A stretch of DNA of 34,704 nt, from the NCBI GenBank assembly GCA_023415305.1, contig JAEZKZ010000029.1:1-34704 (forward strand), written 5' to 3'. Of the stretch, positions 31,983 to 34,704 are shown piece by piece. The number at the start of each line of letters is the position of its first letter. Positions within the stretch are counted from its first letter, which is position 1. The notes beneath the pieces are model-generated. The model did no database searches. It was not told the DNA's origin and saw only the letters and a list, made by a program, of their open reading frames with translations. A program made the translations under genes and the position numbers. The DNA is from Bacillota bacterium (lineage in GTDB: Bacteria; Bacillota; Clostridia; Acetivibrionales; DSM-1351).

Positions 31983-32861
31983 ATGATAGATTTACACATT
32001 CATACAACATCATCTGATGGATCAGACCAGCCGGAAGAAATTCTGAATAAAGCACAACTGCTGGGGCTACAATATATATCTATTACCGACCATGACTCTA
32101 TTGGAGCCTATGGGAAGTTGAATAAAAATGGCTATAGAAATTGTTATAAAGGCAAAATTATTCCAGGCTGTGAATTTACGGCTGTACACAACGGAAAGCC
32201 CATAGAGATACTGGGCTACGGAATTGACCTTGAAACCATAGATGAGACAGGTATTGTTTCGGATGAAAAGTTTTTTCAACGAGAAAACGAATACCTTGAA
32301 AAAATGAAGCAGGTTTGTAAAAACCTTAATATTTCTTATACCGAAAATCTTTCAATTAAAGGCACAAAATATTTTGCAAATCAGGTGATGCATGCTGATT
32401 TAAGGAAGTATCCCGAAAATGAAAGTCATTTCTCAAGAGAAATCTGGGAAAGCTTGAATGCTTTTTATAGAAACTGCGTAAATAATGAAAATAGTCCGTT
32501 TTATTTAAATCAAGTAAAAAACTACCTCTCGGTAGAGCAAACTGTCGGTCTTATAAAAAATGCCGGTGGAAAAGCATTTTTGGCCCATCCCTATGGTTAT
32601 TTTGAGAATGATTATATGGAATTCCTGGACTCAATTGTTAACCTGAAGGCACTTGATGGGATAGAATGCTATCATTCGCTTCATTCTGCAGAAAAGACAA
32701 GTTTTCTTCTGGATTACTGTACCGAGCACAAACTGTATTCTTCGGGTGGAAGCGATTATCACGGCAAACTAAAACCAACTGTTAAGCTTGGAGAAAGCAT
32801 ATCAGGGGTGAAAATACCCTTTGAGATATTAGAACCATGGCTGCCTCAAAACCTCATATAA
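31983..32861 (+). CDS. PHP-domain phosphoesterase
   Basis: A 292-residue metal-dependent phosphoesterase of the PHP family, like YciV/TrpH nucleases and nucleoside bisphosphate phosphatases. Metal ligands are visible: H5 and H7 (LHIHTTSSDG), D12, D36-H37-D38 (ITDHDS), E64 (PGCEF), the later His in FLAHPYG, a further His in CYHSLH, and D and H in GGSDYHG. There is no signal peptide. AGGAG lies about nine bases before the ATG. It probably shares a transcript with the oxidoreductase. Its substrate may be a nucleotide or RNA 5' end; this is not determined by sequence. Confidence 0.92.
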   Translation: MIDLHIHTTSSDGSDQPEEILNKAQLLGLQYISITDHDSIGAYGKLNKNGYRNCYKGKIIPGCEFTAVHNGKPIEILGYGIDLETIDETGIVSDEKFFQRENEYLEKMKQVCKNLNISYTENLSIKGTKYFANQVMHADLRKYPENESHFSREIWESLNAFYRNCVNNENSPFYLNQVKNYLSVEQTVGLIKNAGGKAFLAHPYGYFENDYMEFLDSIVNLKALDGIECYHSLHSAEKTSFLLDYCTEHKLYSSGGSDYHGKLKPTVKLGESISGVKIPFEILEPWLPQNLI

Positions 32862-32873
32862 CCAATAAATAAT

Positions 32874-32939
32874 AGTACTATATAAGTACTATATAAGTAC
32901 TACACAAGTACTATACAAGTAACATACGAGTAATATATA
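32874..32939. repeat. Six tandem copies of an 11-bp repeat
   Basis: Consensus AGTACTATATA with copies at 32874, 32885, 32896, 32907, 32918 and 32929. Copies 1 and 2 are identical; the others differ by one to three bases. The array begins 12 bases after the PHP stop codon and ends one base before a terminator hairpin. The period is close to one helical turn. One isolated copy of the same 11-mer occurs at 11516-11526. Confidence 0.92.
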
Positions 32940-32940
32940 A

Positions 32941-32990
32941 GGCTCTCTTACTTTAATTAGTATGAGAGCCTTGTATGTATTGATTTTTTT
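32941..32990. terminator. Terminator between the PHP and YhhN genes
   Basis: GGCTCTCTTAC (32941-32951) pairs with GTATGAGAGCC (32960-32970), with one mismatch, around an 8-base loop. On the plus strand a T-rich stretch with seven T follows after about 14 bases. It lies between converging genes and can serve both, though the minus-strand tail is only moderately T-rich. Confidence 0.7.
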
Positions 32991-33004
32991 ATGGTTAGGC
33001 CATT

Positions 33005-33700
33005 TTATTCCTCTATAAACTTTCCCGAATACACAATTCCCATCAGTGCAAGAACATAGGTTGCCCATATAATGGCATCCCTGTAAGGAACGTAGTATCC
33101 GCCAATTCCTGTTGCGGCAAGGAAGAGGTCGGAAACCACAAACATGAAAGCTCCCGCAGCAACTACTAAGTACTTTTTTCGTATTTTAACCAGAGGCCAG
33201 GAAAAAGCGGCCATGGTAGAAACCCATAACCCATAGCCCAACACACCGTAAGACATAAAGCTTTTGTCCGCCGGGAATACCAATAGCCACCATGAGATGA
33301 TAGTAATGGCCCAGTAAAATATCATTCCTATGTAAAAAGGGTTACCCAGCACAGGTATACCGCTGCTCTTTAACGTTTTAACAAAAGCAATAATAAAAAA
33401 TACATGTCCAAGACCGAAACAAGCAATACTCGTTACCGTTATAATAATAAATGAATTAACCATCGGAATAACATTTGAGTTAATAAGATCACCCATAAAG
33501 CACAATACCATTCCCAGTACAACAAATTTGGTATAAGTCCTTGACTTGTTAATATATCTGACCAAAATTGCTGCCAATACAAAGGAAAGGCTTAAGCCAA
33601 TCTTTATCGGCACAGGAAGATTTCCTGACGGTGCCGAAGAATTAATTATTACACCCCATATATAAATTGCTGCCTGAACTATAATTAATAAATAGAACAT
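33005..33700 (-). CDS. YhhN family membrane protein (lysoplasmalogenase-like)
   Basis: A 231-residue protein with about eight membrane helices. The YhhN/TMEM86 family marks are seen: LCFMGDLIN followed by FGLGHVFFIIAF, and FMFVVSDLFLA late in the protein, with membrane-embedded Asp and His residues. Characterised relatives hydrolyse lysoplasmalogen; clostridia do contain plasmalogens, so this role is plausible but unproven. The frame is open to 33802, but only the ATG at 33700 has a ribosome binding site (GGAGG, about six bases upstream), and it places the first membrane helix at the N-terminus as in the family. Confidence 0.85.
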   Translation of the reverse strand: MFYLLIIVQAAIYIWGVIINSSAPSGNLPVPIKIGLSLSFVLAAILVRYINKSRTYTKFVVLGMVLCFMGDLINSNVIPMVNSFIIITVTSIACFGLGHVFFIIAFVKTLKSSGIPVLGNPFYIGMIFYWAITIISWWLLVFPADKSFMSYGVLGYGLWVSTMAAFSWPLVKIRKKYLVVAAGAFMFVVSDLFLAATGIGGYYVPYRDAIIWATYVLALMGIVYSGKFIEE

Positions 33701-34024
33701 TTTAACCTCCAATAATTGTGATTCATTCAATTTTTGAGTAACTTTCTTTGCAAGCATTTGATACTTATTAATTAATGTTTGCTTTTCAGCGATCTCTGGC
33801 ATTGACAGTTCAACCGTTATTCGGTTATTGTATCAAATACTAAATAGTAAACCACTTTGCATTAGCTATAAATATAGCAAAATATTACTTTAGTGTAAAT
33901 AGATATATTGTCTGGAACATCATTGCCTAGTTATGAATAGAAGATATACTTTTCCTGTCATTTTCTATAGCATAGAATGTATAATAAGGACTGAAAGATT
34001 AACCTTGGAATGGAGAAAACTTTA
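33701..34024. other. Intergenic region with divergent promoters
   Basis: 324 bases between the YhhN and methyltransferase starts. TATAAT at 33980-33985 on the plus strand is a candidate -10 for the methyltransferase gene, with no good -35. The first ~100 bases are an open extension of the YhhN frame without a ribosome binding site. A small dyad GCTATA-AA-TATAGC lies at 33865-33878. Nothing else is seen. Confidence 0.45.
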
Positions 34025-34630
34025 ATGGATGAACAGTTTTACGAAAAGCAATTTAATATAAGAACATCAGGTGATCAGAAAGTATTTAATGAATCAATTC
34101 ACTATCACAGATACGAGCCGACCTCCTATACTGCTTTAGAAGTATTAGCAGAGCAATATGCCTTTTCTGCAGCTGATGATATTATTGACTTCGGTTGTGG
34201 TAAGGGAAGGTTTAGCTTTTTTATTAATCATTTTTTTAATACTAAAATTACAGGAATAGAAATGAGTAAATTTTTCTATAAACAAGCTATTGAAAACCAG
34301 AAGAGTTACTCTCAAACTAGTAGAAACAAAGGAGATAAACTTTCCTTTCTAAACTGTCTGGCAGAAGATTATGCTGTGACTGAGTCTAATAACAAGTTTT
34401 ATTTTTTTAATCCGTTTTCCATGCAGATATTTGCAAAGGTAATAAAGAATATTTTGTATTCTGCTGGAACACATAAAAGAACAGTAGATATAATTCTTTA
34501 CTATCCGTCAAAGGATTATATCTACTTTTTGGAGACCAATTCTCTTTTCCTGCTTGTAAATGAGATAAGAGTTCCTGATATGTACAGCAATGACCCAGGA
34601 CATAGGTTTTTAGTTTACAGGGCTGAGTAA
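34025..34630 (+). CDS. SAM-dependent methyltransferase
   Basis: A 201-residue class I methyltransferase. The SAM-binding glycine motif is IIDFGCGKGRF (about residues 53-63), followed by the acidic strand end TGIEMS (E about 77). The usual motif IV is replaced by FFNPFSMQIF. The C-terminal part (ILYYPSKDY) is typical of small clostridial methyltransferases of unknown substrate. The ATG at 34025 has TGGAG nine bases upstream; an in-frame ATG at 34010 has a weaker site and would add five residues. The gene is complete and ends 74 bases before the window edge; no terminator is visible in that stretch. Confidence 0.85.
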   Translation: MDEQFYEKQFNIRTSGDQKVFNESIHYHRYEPTSYTALEVLAEQYAFSAADDIIDFGCGKGRFSFFINHFFNTKITGIEMSKFFYKQAIENQKSYSQTSRNKGDKLSFLNCLAEDYAVTESNNKFYFFNPFSMQIFAKVIKNILYSAGTHKRTVDIILYYPSKDYIYFLETNSLFLLVNEIRVPDMYSNDPGHRFLVYRAE

Positions 34631-34704
34631 TAATTTTCCTTAGAGCTGAATAAGTTATATAATTCTCCAAATGGCCAGAGATAAAGAAGCCCCCGATTCT
34701 GAAC

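Noticed and set aside
33701..33802. 34-residue N-terminal extension of the YhhN protein
   Set aside because: The outer ATG has no ribosome binding site, whereas GGAGG sits correctly before the ATG at 33700, where the first membrane helix starts.

Overview
The window reads as chromosomal DNA of an AT-rich, Gram-positive, spore-forming-type Firmicute, most likely a mesophilic cellulolytic clostridium (Ruminiclostridium-like). This assignment is an inference. It rests on strong purine-rich ribosome binding sites, a cytoplasmic GH3 beta-glucosidase, a KimA-type potassium transporter, a FloT/NfeD pair and low-GC codon use. There are no rRNA or tRNA genes, insertion sequences, prophage genes or CRISPR arrays. 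I count 31 protein genes, mostly on the minus strand.

Layout. 1-330 holds a roughly 134-bp structured tandem repeat of unknown function. 470-1995 (minus) is a TetR regulator translationally coupled to a CPBP membrane protease, with two 16-bp operators bracketing the promoter. 2329-3885 (minus) is an ABC-F ATPase with its own promoter and terminator. 4121-4712 (plus) is a small membrane/coiled-coil protein with an ArsR-like regulator, under a promoter embedded in a 14-bp dyad. 4844-7095 (minus) is an NfeD protein with a histidine-rich loop followed by a flotillin. 7281-9668 (minus) is a GH3 glucosidase. 9836-11412 holds two small orphan proteins, free methionine-R-sulfoxide reductase and a small membrane protein overlapping it. 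11581-12918 (minus) is PadR plus an MBL hydrolase under a perfect 16-bp dyad. 13190-15578 (minus) is an ABC exporter and a one-pass membrane protein. 15760-17686 (minus) is a YtrA-type GntR regulator with a DUF1648/DUF5808 membrane protein. 17899-19767 (plus) is KimA-like.

The most interesting block is 19828-29855 (minus). A YhfC-type membrane protease, nicotinate phosphoribosyltransferase, a giant DUF2339 membrane protein, a DUF3999 protein, an OmpR-type response regulator and its histidine kinase are packed with gaps of about 17 to 42 bp and one 20-bp overlap. A VWA-domain lipoprotein gene follows after 127 bp. I infer that DUF2339/DUF3999 and the two-component system form one envelope-sensing module, possibly with the VWA lipoprotein as output.

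29950-32861 (plus) holds a DEDDh exonuclease, a Gfo/Idh/MocA oxidoreductase with altered catalytic motifs and a PHP phosphoesterase. The window ends with a YhhN-family membrane protein (minus) and a SAM methyltransferase (plus).

A recurrent theme is local self-regulation: four regulators (TetR, ArsR-like, PadR, GntR) each have a clear inverted repeat lying on or around their own promoter. Two genes (ABC-F and PHP) have short AT-rich tandem repeats between stop codon and terminator.
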